From Pseudozyma flocculosa PF-1 (lineage: Eukaryota > Basidiomycota > Ustilaginomycetes > Ustilaginales > Ustilaginaceae), in contig NW_006920875.1 in the NCBI RefSeq assembly GCF_000417875.1, forward strand, positions 40,538 to 104,537: a stretch of DNA of 64,000 nucleotides, in the 5' to 3' direction. Positions within the stretch are counted from its first letter, which is position 1; each line of letters opens with the position of its first letter. Shown piece by piece: positions 44,661 to 54,770 of this stretch. The notes below the pieces were generated by a model. The model worked only from the letters and a program-made list of their open reading frames with translations. It did not search any database and was not told the origin of the DNA. A program made the position numbers and the translations under genes.

Positions 44661-44845
44661 CGCTGCTTGACCCATTCGGGCCGGCACAAAGGCGCGCCGA
44701 CTTGCCGCGCTTGATCCAAACGGGTCGGTGACACGGGCGGGGAGGCGAAGGCAGCCTAGCCTGTTCGTTGACGGCTGCCCCTGTGGCGTGAGGTCAAGGT
44801 GGCCGAGTGGCACCCTGCGATGACCCCACCTTGGCCACGATAGCC
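44661..44845. repeat. Left copy of a degenerate segmental duplication
   Basis: This stretch aligns by eye with 46150-46320. Shared blocks include TTGACCCA, GGCCGG-AC-AAGGCGCGC, CCGCGCT, GACAC-GG and GGCACCCTGCG in the same order. A further shared block (GGCTGCACGG-CGAGGT) is at about 44975 and 46392. The offset is about 1.5 kb. Confidence 0.6.
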
Positions 44846-45277
44846 AAACCTTACGCCGGTCAGTCATTACTGTCTAGGGCGCGAGATGCTGCCAGCCTTT
44901 GTTCCTCTAGGGTGACTGCGCGCTCAGTGCCCACCACCTCAACTTCAGCGGCAACTCCTCTGACCCACAGACAGCCGGCTGCACGGCCGAGGTGGGTACC
45001 ACTTCGGAAGTCCGTACGTACGGTGGGTGCGTTTCTCCTCGTCAATCGCTTGCTCGAACCATGCTGACGCCGCAAGAGAGCGGTCAAGCCCCCGGTCCCC
45101 CACCTCTTATTCGATGCCTTACATCGACTTTGGTCACCTTAGGCCCTCATCGCGAGAGGAAATGACACGGAATGCATGGCCGGTCGGTGCGTTGCTGCTG
45201 GAAGCCAACCAGCCAGTGTGAATAGATGCCCAGCTTGGCCCGTGGCAAAGCACCGCGTCGAAGGCCTGGTGCACACG

Positions 45278-45284
45278 TATATAA
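45278..45284 (+). promoter_or_regulatory. TATA box of the secreted-protein gene at 45392
   Basis: TATATAA in the context GTGCACACGTATATAA, 108 bp upstream of the ATG. The context resembles that of gene A at 42298. Confidence 0.65.
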
Positions 45285-45391
45285 GCTTGCGATGCGAGGC
45301 TCCAGCCGAGAAGCAAAGTCCTCTCAACATCCTGCACACAGTGCGAACCACCTCTCCAATCCCTTGGTCGAAACACCCTCCAAGCTCCATC

Positions 45392-45907
45392 ATGAGGCTC
45401 TCAATCGCCCTCCTCACCCTTGCCCCCTGGCTGGTCGCCTGCGACGGCTTCTACATCAACGGTCAGTGGACCACAGGCCTGGTACTGCAGAAAAAGCATA
45501 CGATCCCTGGCATCGGAACGCTCAGCAGCGAGACCAAAGGTGGCAAGACGTACCTCTGCTTCAACTCGATTGCCCCGCATTGGCGCACCTGGACGCTGCA
45601 ATTCACCGACACCGATGGACTCTTTGTCCTGCAGAAGGCCTTGGACTCGGTTCAGATGTACGGATGTGTCGACGGCACTGATCCCACGTCCGATGCTGGT
45701 CGGGCTCTCGGCATCCTGACTCGAGGCCATGGCAAATCCCCCGACTGCACCCTCGTCCGTGAGTCCAGCCGCGAACAGCACGCATCGCCCTGCGTATGCC
45801 ACCCGCGCTCCGCTGCGCAGTCATGGTAGTGACGCTGATTGCCGTCGTGCCAACCTTTCAACCTCGCAGTTGGCACCCAGACCTTCAACATCCCTCGCCT
45901 GAGCTGA
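45392..45907 (+). CDS. Small secreted protein, effector-like, two exons
   Basis: Exons 45392..45758 and 45870..45907; 134 aa. The first 18-20 residues (MRLSIALLTLAPWLVACDG) form a signal peptide. The mature part has four Cys outside the signal and motifs such as GKTYLCFNS and VQMYGCVDGTDP; the second exon encodes LGTQTFNIPRLS. No membrane segment or enzyme motif. The general layout (signal peptide, KSLICF/KTYLCF-like strand, small size, one late intron) is shared with gene A at 42464, so they look like diverged paralogs. Plant-associated fungi often carry clusters of such small secreted proteins; a role in host interaction is inference only. Confidence 0.72.
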
Positions 45908-46797
45908 GCCTCCTGGGCGAGCCGGCGGGCGCATCGCAGTCGCATCGCATCCTGCTGCCCGTATCCTCCTGTCAACCGCCCGCGTCGACAAGCGTGGCTC
46001 GACTCGATCCCGCATGTACGAGTAGAACGAGGAAAGTCTGTACTGAGCGTCGCAAGGACTTTTCCCCGTCGCGGCACCCTGTCGCCTCCGCTAGCTTCCC
46101 GCACAAGACAGAGCGGGTAGAACGCTCTTGTCCGTATCCTCGCTAGTAATTTGACCCACCGTTCTGGCCGGTACGAAGGCGCGCGCGCCCACTTCCCGCG
46201 CTCAGACTCGAGAGGTCAGCGACACAGGTACGGAAGCGTAAGCGGCCTGCTTTTCGGTGCTTATTCCTGCGGCGTAACGACCAGGCGGCGAAGCGGCGGC
46301 ACCCTGCGCCTATTCACCTCGGCCCGCCATTGATTCTTGCCTGAAAGGTGCTCGAAGCCCCTAAGCCGCAGGTCCAGCGATGGACGGCTGGCTGCACGGT
46401 CGAGGTTTGGTCGACCTCAAGAGACCGAGCAGGGATGGATACCTTCAGCGGGTCGACAACCTCAGTCGCCCTCGCCTGGTGGCGGCACGGGCTCGGAGGC
46501 ACTCCCTGTTCTTCGCTGCAAAGACAGAACGCTGCTGGTTCCTGTGCCCCGTCGAGCGTCAAGGAGCGAAACGATGCGTGCGACGTGATGCGTGGGTGCG
46601 TTGATTCTGCGACCTTCGGCGTCCGACGTTCGGGTGTCAGGCTGCTTTGTCGTCAAAGGAACGGCACGTCGTCTCTGGCCGTGACACTCCACCTGGCGGC
46701 TTGGTACTGAAGCCATGACGACAAGCGCACGTCGATGATGCATCTCCTGAGACCAAAGGTATCTGCATTCGCCAACCGTCCCAGCAGCGAAGCCGGC
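45908..46797. other. Spacer at the right end of the accessory island
   Basis: 890 bp. It contains the right copy of the segmental duplication (46150-46320). No supported gene. It reaches the stop codon of the COX16-ERV1 gene. Confidence 0.45.
46150..46320. repeat. Right copy of a degenerate segmental duplication
   Basis: Partner of 44661-44845 in direct orientation; the gene at 45392 lies between the two copies. Confidence 0.6.
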
Positions 46798-47985
46798 TCA
46801 ATCGCATCGCCCGTCCGCCGGACCATCCTTCCACCTCTCGTTCAACCTCTCCTCGCTGCACTCAAACGCGGCCTTTCCCAGGCGGTGGTTGACCTCGTTG
46901 TGGATGCCGCAGAGCCACTTGCGCAGCGCCGGCCCGGACCGCACGGCCTCCTTCATCCTCAACCCCTTTTCCTCCCAGCCCCCGTCGCGCTCCTCGCGCC
47001 GGTACTCTTCCCCCAACGCCTCGGCGCAGCTGTGACACGGGTAGAGGTGCTGCAGCGAGGTGAGGAGGGCGAGCATCGAGCTTTGCTGCACCGACGTCGG
47101 CGACGCGGGGAAGTAGGCGGCGGCACTGTGCAGAAACGTCCAGGTGGACCGGCCGAGCTCGATGCCGTCTGGTGGGCATTCGAGTTGGTCGCTGTCGGCG
47201 GCGTCGTTCGTGGATGCTTGAGAGCCGAGAGCGCTGCCCGCAGTTGCCACTGCGGCCGCGGCACCGGCAGCCTTGGCGCTGCCCTCCTTCTCTCCACCAG
47301 ATGACGGGACCGGGCTGGCAATCGCCGGTTTCGCCTTCTTGAAGGCGGCGGAAAAGGCGAGCTTCGAGTTGCAGGCTCGACAAGGCTTGCCGTCCGGCCC
47401 GAGGACGACGGCTGGGTGCTTGGCGGATGGCTTGATCGACTCGCTCGAGATGCCGGCGTCCCGCTCTGCCTTGACGTCGGCTTGGGAGAGCCCTTCGAGC
47501 GAGATCTTGCCCTTGGAAGTCGACGACTCCGACGGCGACGTTGGCGGGACGCCCCATTCCGGTGTTCCTTCTGGCCTGCTGATGCGTTTCGGCTCCCACT
47601 CGTCCAGCTCGTCGGACTTGGCCTGCAGCTTCTGCACTCGCCGGAGCGGAGAGGAGAGGTGGCAGCAGCAGATGACTTGTCAGCCCTGTCCGCCACGACG
47701 CTAGATACGCGAGCTGGGGCGACTCACAAAGTACTCTTCCCTGAGGTCGACCTTCTTCCTGTCCCTCTTGAGCCGGAGCTCCTCCTCCTTGGTGATGGTC
47801 TGCACCTTTTGCGCGTTGTAGTCGTAGCGGGTCTGGGTGAGGGTGCTAAGTCCGAACGAGGCTCCGACGATGGTGATGATAAAGGGAAGACCAAAGAAGA
47901 GGACCGGGCGCTGTCGGACCTTGGGCGCCAGGCGGCTGAGCGCCGATGGCGGGCGGCGAAGCGGTTTCGATGAGAAGGTGGGCAT
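46798..47985 (-). CDS. Fusion of Cox16 (cytochrome oxidase assembly) and Erv1 (sulfhydryl oxidase)
   Basis: Exons 47985..47728 and 47631..46798; 363 aa. Residues 1-113 look like a complete Cox16: basic N-terminus, one membrane helix (VLFFGLPFIITIVGASFG, 28-45), TRYDYNAQKVQ, REEYF|KLQ across the intron, and the family's last motif DEWEPKRISRPEGTPEWGV. The frame continues without stop or ATG into Erv1: shuttle pair CRAC (170-173), FAD-domain WTFLHSAAAYFP, active site YPCHSCAEAL (Cys285/Cys288), CGIHNEVNHRLGK with the Cys327-Cys344 structural pair, and ERWKDG. Erv1 reoxidises Mia40 in the intermembrane space; Cox16 helps mature Cox1/Cox2. Since Cox16's C-terminus faces the intermembrane space, the fusion would place Erv1 correctly as a membrane-tethered enzyme. 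Confidence 0.9.
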
Positions 47986-48485
47986 GCCGGTGGAGCGTGG
48001 GCTGGATTGGCTAGAAGTCTGGTTTGTCAGTGGCTTGGTGCGAAGGTGGAGAATCTGATGGTAAGCTAGGGCAGAAAGGGAATCGAACGGATGCGGAAGT
48101 GGCGTTGATGTGCTGCTGTAGGTAGCGTCGCAAGGGGTGGCGAGTGGTGACGGTGGTGGTGGAGGCTGCTCGACGGTGGCGGCGGTAAGCATCTTCGGCT
48201 TCGGCCGTCCGAGGGAGCGGGGTCGAGCGTCGAGCATCTTCTGCCTCAAAAAAATCGAGCCCGAGTTCCGAGGCTCGCCCCCCCGCTCGGAGGAGGCCGG
48301 CTGAGCCCACGGCCGCAGAGCTGGTCCCCGCGCCGCCCGACCGCCACTTCGGCCGGGCGTGTGTGACTCGGCGAAAGGTTGTTCATGGCAAGTCCGTGGC
48401 TCATCGAGGGTATAGTACAGAGGGACGAGCGATCTACGAAGAGACGGCATTGACAACACTGCGATGCGACGAGCGGCCGACGACC
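47986..48485. other. Intergenic spacer, COX16-ERV1 promoter
   Basis: 500 bp between the start of COX16-ERV1 and the DUG3 stop, both on the minus strand. An open minus frame crosses it but has no motifs. No TATA box seen. Confidence 0.45.
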
Positions 48486-49915
48486 TCAATGCACCGTCTG
48501 TTGTGCCGCCTGATCCGCTGGCCGGGGGACCGACAGGCCTAGCGTCGGGTCGAGGGCGGGTGGTGACGGCAGATGAGCCTCGCCGAGATGAGTCCCGTTG
48601 ACCGGTCTGGACTGAGAGCTGTTTGATGTGATTGAAGACGAGAGAGATGATGATGAGGGCTGTCCCGTCGCCGCCGTCGTCGCGGCAGCTGCTGCAGAGG
48701 CGGCGGCGGCGGCGGTGGCAAAGCTGCTCAGGCTGCCCGACACCGAGGGCGGGTAGCCCGTTTTGAGCGCAAACGTGGGGCTCCGGACCGTGGTCGAGTT
48801 GTGCGAAAGGTGGTACTCGTCGACGATGGGGAGCTGCAGCACATTCATCCGCGGCGTGATGCAGACCAAGGTGTTTGTCGGGATCTCCATCCAATCGGCT
48901 GGCAAAGAAGACGGGCCGACGCGGGGAAATCGTGTTAGCCAGCGTGTTGCGGCTCGGCGGACGCGGTCCGAGGCTGACGAGCCCGCGCCACTCACCCTTC
49001 TCGAAAGTCAAGGGCTCGCTGGCCACGACGATGATCTTTTCGCGCTTGTCGGTCTTGACCATGCGGTAGGCGCCGGGAGCGTGCTCGTAGAACGAGGTGC
49101 CCGAAGAAAAGTAGAGGCTGGCCGCCTGCTCCTCCTTGCTCGAGACGTAGCGCGTGCAGACGACGCTCTGGCCGTCGGTGACGCAAAAGTTCATGAGGCT
49201 GGGCTCCTTGACGCCGGCCTCCTTTGCCCACTGGTTAAAGTCGCCGATGGTGGCGAGCATGGCGTCGCGGAGCTCCTTGTAGGAGAACTGCTCCTTTTTC
49301 AGCGGGTCGTCGAGATGGCTGAGGAAGACGGCAAAGGCGAACTCGGAGTCGGTGTGGCCCTGGGGAAAGAGGAAAAGGGGCTCGGGGAGCGAGGTGAGGA
49401 CGCGGCGCTTGATCCTGCTGAAGCCCGAGATCTGTCCGTTGTGCATCCACATGAGCCTGCCGTATCTCCAAGGGTGGCAGTTGGTCTCGGAGAGGGCGCC
49501 CGAGGTGGACGCGCGGACGTGGGCAAAGACGAGGGGCGACTTGATCTTTTCGGCGATGCGCTGGAGGTTCTGGTTGTTCCAGGCGGGGGTGACGCTGGTA
49601 AAGATGCAGGGCGCGTCGCCCAGCTCCGGATCCGGCGTCGAGTCGTACCAGCCTACGCCGAAGCCGTCGCCGTTGACGGCGCGGGTGGCGTCGAGGCGAA
49701 GGCGCGAGTCAAACGCCTGGTTGATGATGCTGTGCGCCGGGCGGGTGATGAGGTGCGAGAGCTGGATCGGATCCGCGCCCTTGAAGACTGCAACGGAAGC
49801 GCCAAGGCGTGGCGGTGACGGCGAAAGTTTGAAGCTGGATGAGCAGGTCCGTCTTCGGACGAGGACCAGACAGATCGAAGCCAGTGAAGACCAACTCACC
49901 GAGAAGGCGGCACAT
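48486..49915 (-). CDS. DUG3: DUG3-type class II glutamine amidotransferase
   Basis: Exons 49915..49900, 49787..48996 and 48898..48486; 406 aa. The first exon has only 16 coding bases, giving MCRLL; splicing yields MCRLLVFKGADPIQLSHLI, with the N-terminal nucleophile Cys2 of class II amidotransferases. Downstream come NGDGFGVGWYD, FAHVRASTSGALSETNCHPW, MHNGQISGF and a DSEFAFAVFLSHL helix. In yeast Dug3 works with Dug2 to cleave the gamma-glutamyl bond of glutathione. The C-terminal 90 residues are an Ala/Ser-rich disordered tail. Divergent from the CAK1-like gene. Confidence 0.92.
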
Positions 49916-50585
49916 GGTAGCAGCGGCGAGGCTGTCGGCTTGTCCGACGAGGCGGGGTGCGCAACTGAGCTGAAAAAGAAGGAAGGCAAAGGAGCGAGCG
50001 AGAGGGTTGCAGAGATGGAGGGCGAGTCGGGTTGGACCGAGCCGAGACGAGCGCAGGTTGATGATCGGTAGGTCTGAGCTGGCCAAGTCGGTGATGGTAT
50101 CGAGGCAGGCTGGCAAGGTGTGTTGGGCGAGGAAAGCGGTTAGGCCAGGCCAGGCCGTGCACGCCATTCTTTTGAGCTCGCCCGCGGCCGGGATGTCGCC
50201 GAGCGCCGCGCTCCACATCCCGAGCCGCCCGCCTCTTTTTCCCCCGCTGCAGCTGCAGCTGCAGTTGCACTCGCTGCGCTGCCAGGCCTGCCAGGCTTGC
50301 CGTGCCTGTCGAGGCCTCGTCTGGAACTCGCGCCTTGACTTGGCTCACAACCACCGGCGCCCAACCTTTTTCGCAGCGGAACAATCCCGAACCTGTCCTC
50401 GAGCTCGTCTCTGCGCAGCATCGCCTCGACTCGACGTTCGGACGCGGGCCGTTCCGAACTCCATCGCCGCTCGGCAGCCGGGAAGCAGCGACGCCCTGCA
50501 CCGCCAAGCAGTCCAGACGAGCCAGGCGGACGCGTCTCGGTCTGCTCCTTGCTACATCTTCGAGTCGAGCACTCAACAGCGCACC
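49916..50585. promoter_or_regulatory. Divergent promoter, DUG3 / CAK1-like kinase
   Basis: 670 bp between opposite starts. Open frames here have no motifs. A CTGCAG repeat is present near 50247-50270. No defined regulatory site. Confidence 0.35.
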
Positions 50586-52160
50586 ATGTCCGTCGACGAC
50601 GTCCCAGTCGATCCGACACCGCCGGAAAACACGAGGAGGCTCGTCGGCGGCGTCCTTTTTCGCCGTGGCCAGCTAGGTGTGCACGGCACCGATCCAGCCA
50701 TCGAGCAAGAAGCCGCCGACGACATCGTGACGCTGGCCACCACATCGAGGCTAACGCCACACTCCGGCGGACTGTGCTCTGATGTCTACAGGACGAGCCT
50801 CGCGCTCGACTCAGACAATGGACGCGGCGCTCCGCCGCGATCGCTGCTGGGAGAGCTCGTAGAACGGCACGCGGGCACCCCGGGGCAAATCTGCATCAAG
50901 CGCGTGACGGTCGAGGACCAATGCCGTCCCCACTCGGTCGAGCTCGAAGTGTCGATGCTCGAGCGGCTATCGCACCGCAACATTGTCCTGCTCCTCGCCG
51001 CCGTCGAGGATACCTCGGATCCCTTCGGGACGGTGCTGGACCTACACATGCCCCTCTACCCCGCCACACTGACCGACCTCCTCAACGACCCTTGCTTCGC
51101 ACCGTCCTCGATCGTGGCCACGCTCGACCAGGATCTCGACGTGCAGCGGCATCGACCCGCCCTCTCCCTGTCCCATCTCTGTTCCACGCCGCCTCGACGC
51201 AAGTTCGCCTCGTTTGCCGTCTCGCTCGCCTCGCAGCTCTTCTCGGCCCTGGCGTACCTCCACGACGAGCAGAGGATCGCGCACCGCGACATCAAGCCGG
51301 ACAACATCCTCGTATCGGCCGATGGGACGGTCAAGCTGATCGACTTTGGCACCGCCCTCGACCTCTCGTCTGCGGCACCCTCTGCGGCTGGAGCCGAGAC
51401 CGGGCCTGGACGCGTCGGTCACGCCAAGGAGGGGAGCAACGGCAGCGGAGCGGTGTTCCAGGTGGGCACCGGCTGTTTCCGCGCACCCGAGCTCCTCTTT
51501 GCTCCGACAGACGGGTACGACGCGTTCAAGATTGACATTTGGGCGGCTGGAGTGACGCTGGCCCATCTCTTCACCGCGTTGGAGACGGTCGTCGAGGAGA
51601 CGGAGGAGGACGACGAGGACGACGAGACGTGGGACGACGAGCGAGTACAGGAGGGGGACGATCGACCATCATGGCAACGGGCCCTGTGGGATGACGACGA
51701 CGACGAGGTCACGACGATGGGCAAAGACACCTCCGCACCTCCCTCGGCGATGACAGCACCACCACCACCACCTCCGCGAGCAGCGACAAGGGGAAAGCGG
51801 GGGTACGCACGCGCCCCGCTGTTTGCGGGCTCGTTTGGCGAAATCGGGCTGGCATCGAGCATCTTTTCGCTCCTCGGGCGGCCGCACACGGCGGCCGAGT
51901 GGACCGAGTCGACGACGTTTCAGCCTCCGCTGCACCGTCTTCCCTTTCCGCCCTCGTCGCCGCGCCCCTTTGCGGAGATCGTCGAGGAGAAGCTCGTCTA
52001 CTTCCATCCTGCACTCGACGAACTCGATCGAGGTGGGGAGGGGAAGATGAGAGAGAGGTTGGAAAAGTTGGTACTTGTAGCCATTAGGGAGATGCTGGTG
52101 CTTTCTGCCTCGAAGAGGTGTGAGGCTCGGCGCGTGGTCGAGCTGTTGCAGCAGGAATAA
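50586..52160 (+). CDS. CAK1: CAK1-like CDK-activating protein kinase
   Basis: Single exon, 524 aa. Kinase motifs: QICIKRV with Lys105, Glu120 in [22 protein letters not shown] (233-243), LIDFGTALD with DFG at 253-255, [12 protein letters not shown] and [13 protein letters not shown]. The glycine-rich loop is absent ([13 protein letters not shown] instead of GxGxxG), which is typical of Cak1. These kinases phosphorylate the T-loop of cyclin-dependent kinases. A long acidic and Pro-rich insertion (about 335-400) lies within the C-lobe. A PHO85-type cyclin gene is the next gene downstream, convergent. Assignment to Cak1 rather than another atypical CDK-like kinase is likely but not certain. Confidence 0.82.
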   Translation: MSVDDVPVDPTPPENTRRLVGGVLFRRGQLGVHGTDPAIEQEAADDIVTLATTSRLTPHSGGLCSDVYRTSLALDSDNGRGAPPRSLLGELVERHAGTPGQICIKRVTVEDQCRPHSVELEVSMLERLSHRNIVLLLAAVEDTSDPFGTVLDLHMPLYPATLTDLLNDPCFAPSSIVATLDQDLDVQRHRPALSLSHLCSTPPRRKFASFAVSLASQLFSALAYLHDEQRIAHRDIKPDNILVSADGTVKLIDFGTALDLSSAAPSAAGAETGPGRVGHAKEGSNGSGAVFQVGTGCFRAPELLFAPTDGYDAFKIDIWAAGVTLAHLFTALETVVEETEEDDEDDETWDDERVQEGDDRPSWQRALWDDDDDEVTTMGKDTSAPPSAMTAPPPPPPRAATRGKRGYARAPLFAGSFGEIGLASSIFSLLGRPHTAAEWTESTTFQPPLHRLPFPPSSPRPFAEIVEEKLVYFHPALDELDRGGEGKMRERLEKLVLVAIREMLVLSASKRCEARRVVELLQQE

Positions 52161-53082
52161 AAGTCGTCGTCGTCCCTCTACCCTGCATCGTCTTGCATGC
52201 CCACGACGCAACGACGAGCGAGGGTCGTATAAGTCATAGATGTGTGTTTGTTTCAATAGAGAGTGGAGAGGGAGAGGGAGAGGGAGAGGGGGCGATCCGA
52301 CGGTACAACATGCTCGCAAGCGGGGCGCGACAAGGAAAAAGGGGGTGAGATCAAGAGGGAAGAGCGTGCGTAACTAGAGCGAAAGACCAAGAGGAGCGCG
52401 AGCGCAAAGAGGGACCGGGCAAAGACGGATCCGCACGGCGATGCCAATGGGTCGGCGAGCGGTCCCCGAAGCACAAAAAGGGTGCGAGGTACAGCGAGGA
52501 AAAGAGAAGAGCAAAAGAGGAAGGGGTAAAGCAACGGTGACACAGTCGAGGAGTCGACTGGAGGCCTAGGAAGTGGGGGTTGCGGCGATGGCGGCGGAGG
52601 TGGTGGTACAGAGCTGGGGGTGGAGAGAGGGCGAGAGGACTGCGCGTGACGAGGACGGCAGAGGTTTCCACCGGTGAGCAGCTCTTTGTCGTCTCGGCTA
52701 CCCGGCATAGAGCAGGCGACCGAGAGACGGCATATGGAAGGGGGAGGAAAGCGGGTGGCAGTGGCGAGAGTCGCGTGCGGGAGAATGCCGGAGTTGGGAT
52801 GTCGGTGGTGGTACAGGATGTGGGTGGGCGGGCGAGCGGCGGGCGATGGGGATCATGCAGGTCTGCAAGCGTGGTGGTACACGATGGACAGTGGAGGGTA
52901 TGAGGGGGATGGGGATAGAACATGTGAGGGGGGGAGAGGGCAGGCCTATCCGAGGTCGTCGTGTCCGCCCCTGGACCTTGGATAGGTGAGCCGGTGCGAA
53001 GGCGGCGGGCCACGGGAGCGATGGCGCTCGCGGCCATCAGCCGTCAGCCTTCTGGAGGCGTTTGCAGCGGTAGCGGCCCCGC
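52161..53082. other. Convergent spacer with GAGAGG repeat
   Basis: 920 bp between the stops of the kinase and cyclin genes. Positions 52259-52292 are a GGGAGA-type repeat. Purine-rich on the plus strand, compatible with a long cyclin 3' UTR. No gene seen. Confidence 0.5.
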
Positions 53083-54650
53083 TCAACGCTGGATCGGGTA
53101 CGGCAACGACATCTCCGAGGCGGCGACGGCGGCGACGGCAGCGGCCGCCTCAGACGACGACAGCGCCGACACAGAGGTGGCAGCCGGGGCAGCGACATCG
53201 ACGAGGCGATACTTTGGATGGACCTGGCTGGGCACCTGCGGGCTGGCGGCGCGCAGCTCGGTGTCGAGGGGAAGCGCAGCGCCGGTGACGTTGTCCGAGA
53301 CCGAGCGGGCAAAGCTGCCGCGGCCAGCGCTGCCGGTCGAGGATGCAGCGACGGGGGCCGGCGCCGGGGTGGCGGTGGGCTTCATGAGCTCCGACACCCA
53401 CGCCTCCCACTCAGACTCGCCGACGACGAGGCGGTAGTCGATGGCGGCAAGAAATGCGCGCTCGATGCGGCCGAGCTCCTTGACGGGCAGGCCAGAGATC
53501 TTGCACCACGCCCGGTTCGAGTAGGTGCGGTCCTGCACGAACTTGGACGACACCATGACGGCGGCAAGAAACATCCTGCGCGGGCAATTGAGCATCTTAG
53601 CAGTCTCGCGCGCCTTGGCGACGTCCTCGGCGGACGAGGTCGGGGCGGGCGAGGCGGCGAGCGCCTTGGCCCTGTCGATGGCGTCCCTCAGCCGCACGCA
53701 ATAGAGCAGCGCGGCTTGGAGGGTGGAGCACGAGGTGCGACCGCGTCGGAGCGTCTCGCGCACGAAGATCTGCAGCGGCAGGCCAGTCTGCTTTTCGCCG
53801 AGGTCGCACGAGGTGGAGCCACCGGTGACGGAAGCGTTCCAGATCGCGTCGAGCGTTCTGACGGCGGCATCTAGAAGGAGCGAGAGCCAAGGAGGGCAAA
53901 AAGTGGCCGCGGCGCGAGGGCAAGCGTGAGCGGGACCGTGGCTGAGGAAATCTCGTGCAATGAACCACCACGGCAACACAGTCGGGCATGCACGCGACAA
54001 GGACAGGCGCAACCCGGAAGTCGTGCATGACTGCATCCCTCGACAACGGCGTGAAACTCACCGACCAGGTTGTCGACAAAGGTGACCTTGCCCTCGCTGC
54101 TCGACGTCGAGCTGGGACTGCAGGTTGAGGCGTTGGACGCCGTGGGCAGATGTCGCTGCGAATCGCAAGCGGCGCCGGTGGGAACAACGACCTCGACAGT
54201 GCCGGCGTCGGGTGCGGGGATCGTTGGCTGCGGTGCCAGAGGTGCGGGCACTGCAACGACGCTGGCGCCCTGGATACCCTTGAGCTTCTTGCAGACACGT
54301 GCGACGTCGAGGTTGGCAAGAGACGATCGCCACGCGGCGAGGCCGTCGAGGTGCTGCTGCGACTCGCCCGACGATGCCTTGCGCGATCGCGGCGAGTCTT
54401 CGACGCTGGTCTGCGAGTCGTAGCCCGAGTCGGCCAGCTCGTTGTCGAACGAGAAGACCGAGGCGTAGCTGGAGGGCGACGAAGGCGAAGACGGCGAGGC
54501 GTGGGAGTTGGACCGCGATCTCTTGCCGCAAAGCGAGGCGGGCAGGTTCAAGGGGCCGCGCGTGGAATGTTGTCCAAGCACCTGCTGCTGCAAGGCGGTG
54601 ATGTGCGAGGCGAGGTTGAGGTGATTGAGAGGCTGGAGATGGAGGTCAAG

Positions 54651-54681
<31 letters not shown>

Positions 54682-54770
54682 GTATGAGAAGCGGCGGCTC
54701 CGGCCATCTCGGTGAGGCGAAGTTGAGGAGGGCAGCCCGCGACGGGGCGCATGTCGTGTACGGCTCGCAT
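53083..54770 (-). CDS. PHO85-type cyclin (PCL family)
   Basis: Exons 54770..54062 and 53870..53083; 498 aa. The N-terminal 230 residues are low-complexity with a nine-Gln run (CTG repeat near 54652-54680), a Ser/Pro cluster and DSGYDSQTS. The cyclin box begins across the intron (VDNLVDAAVRTLDAIW) and continues with PLQIFVRETLRRGRTSCSTLQ, ALLYCVRLRD, LNCPRRMFLAAVMVSSKFVQDRTYSNRAWCKISGL and LGRIERAFLAAIDYRL, the pattern of PCL/Pho80 cyclins that partner Pho85/Cdk5-like kinases. The C-terminus is Ala/Ser-rich. An alternative ATG lies at 54752. A Pcl1/2-like morphogenesis role is possible but cannot be assigned. Confidence 0.88.

Larger units (their letters stand above)
43947..44834. repeat. Array of CCAAGGTG / CACCTTGG motifs in both orientations
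   Basis: At least twelve copies or close variants: 43947, 43968, 43987, 44058, 44101, about 44210, 44526, 44548, 44585, 44604, 44795 and 44826 (start positions, both strands). Many carry flanking CCAC or GCC. A given 7-8-mer would be expected about once or less in this length. The copies flank the small ORF at 44327 and precede the gene at 45392. Confidence 0.75.

Noticed and set aside
47701..49989. A single 762-codon minus-strand frame linking DUG3 exon 2 to the first COX16 exon
   Set aside because: DUG3 has a proper splice donor and a third exon with its own stop at 48486, and COX16 has its own ATG at 47985; the connecting part has no motifs. The apparent DUG3-COX16 fusion is read-through of noncoding sequence.
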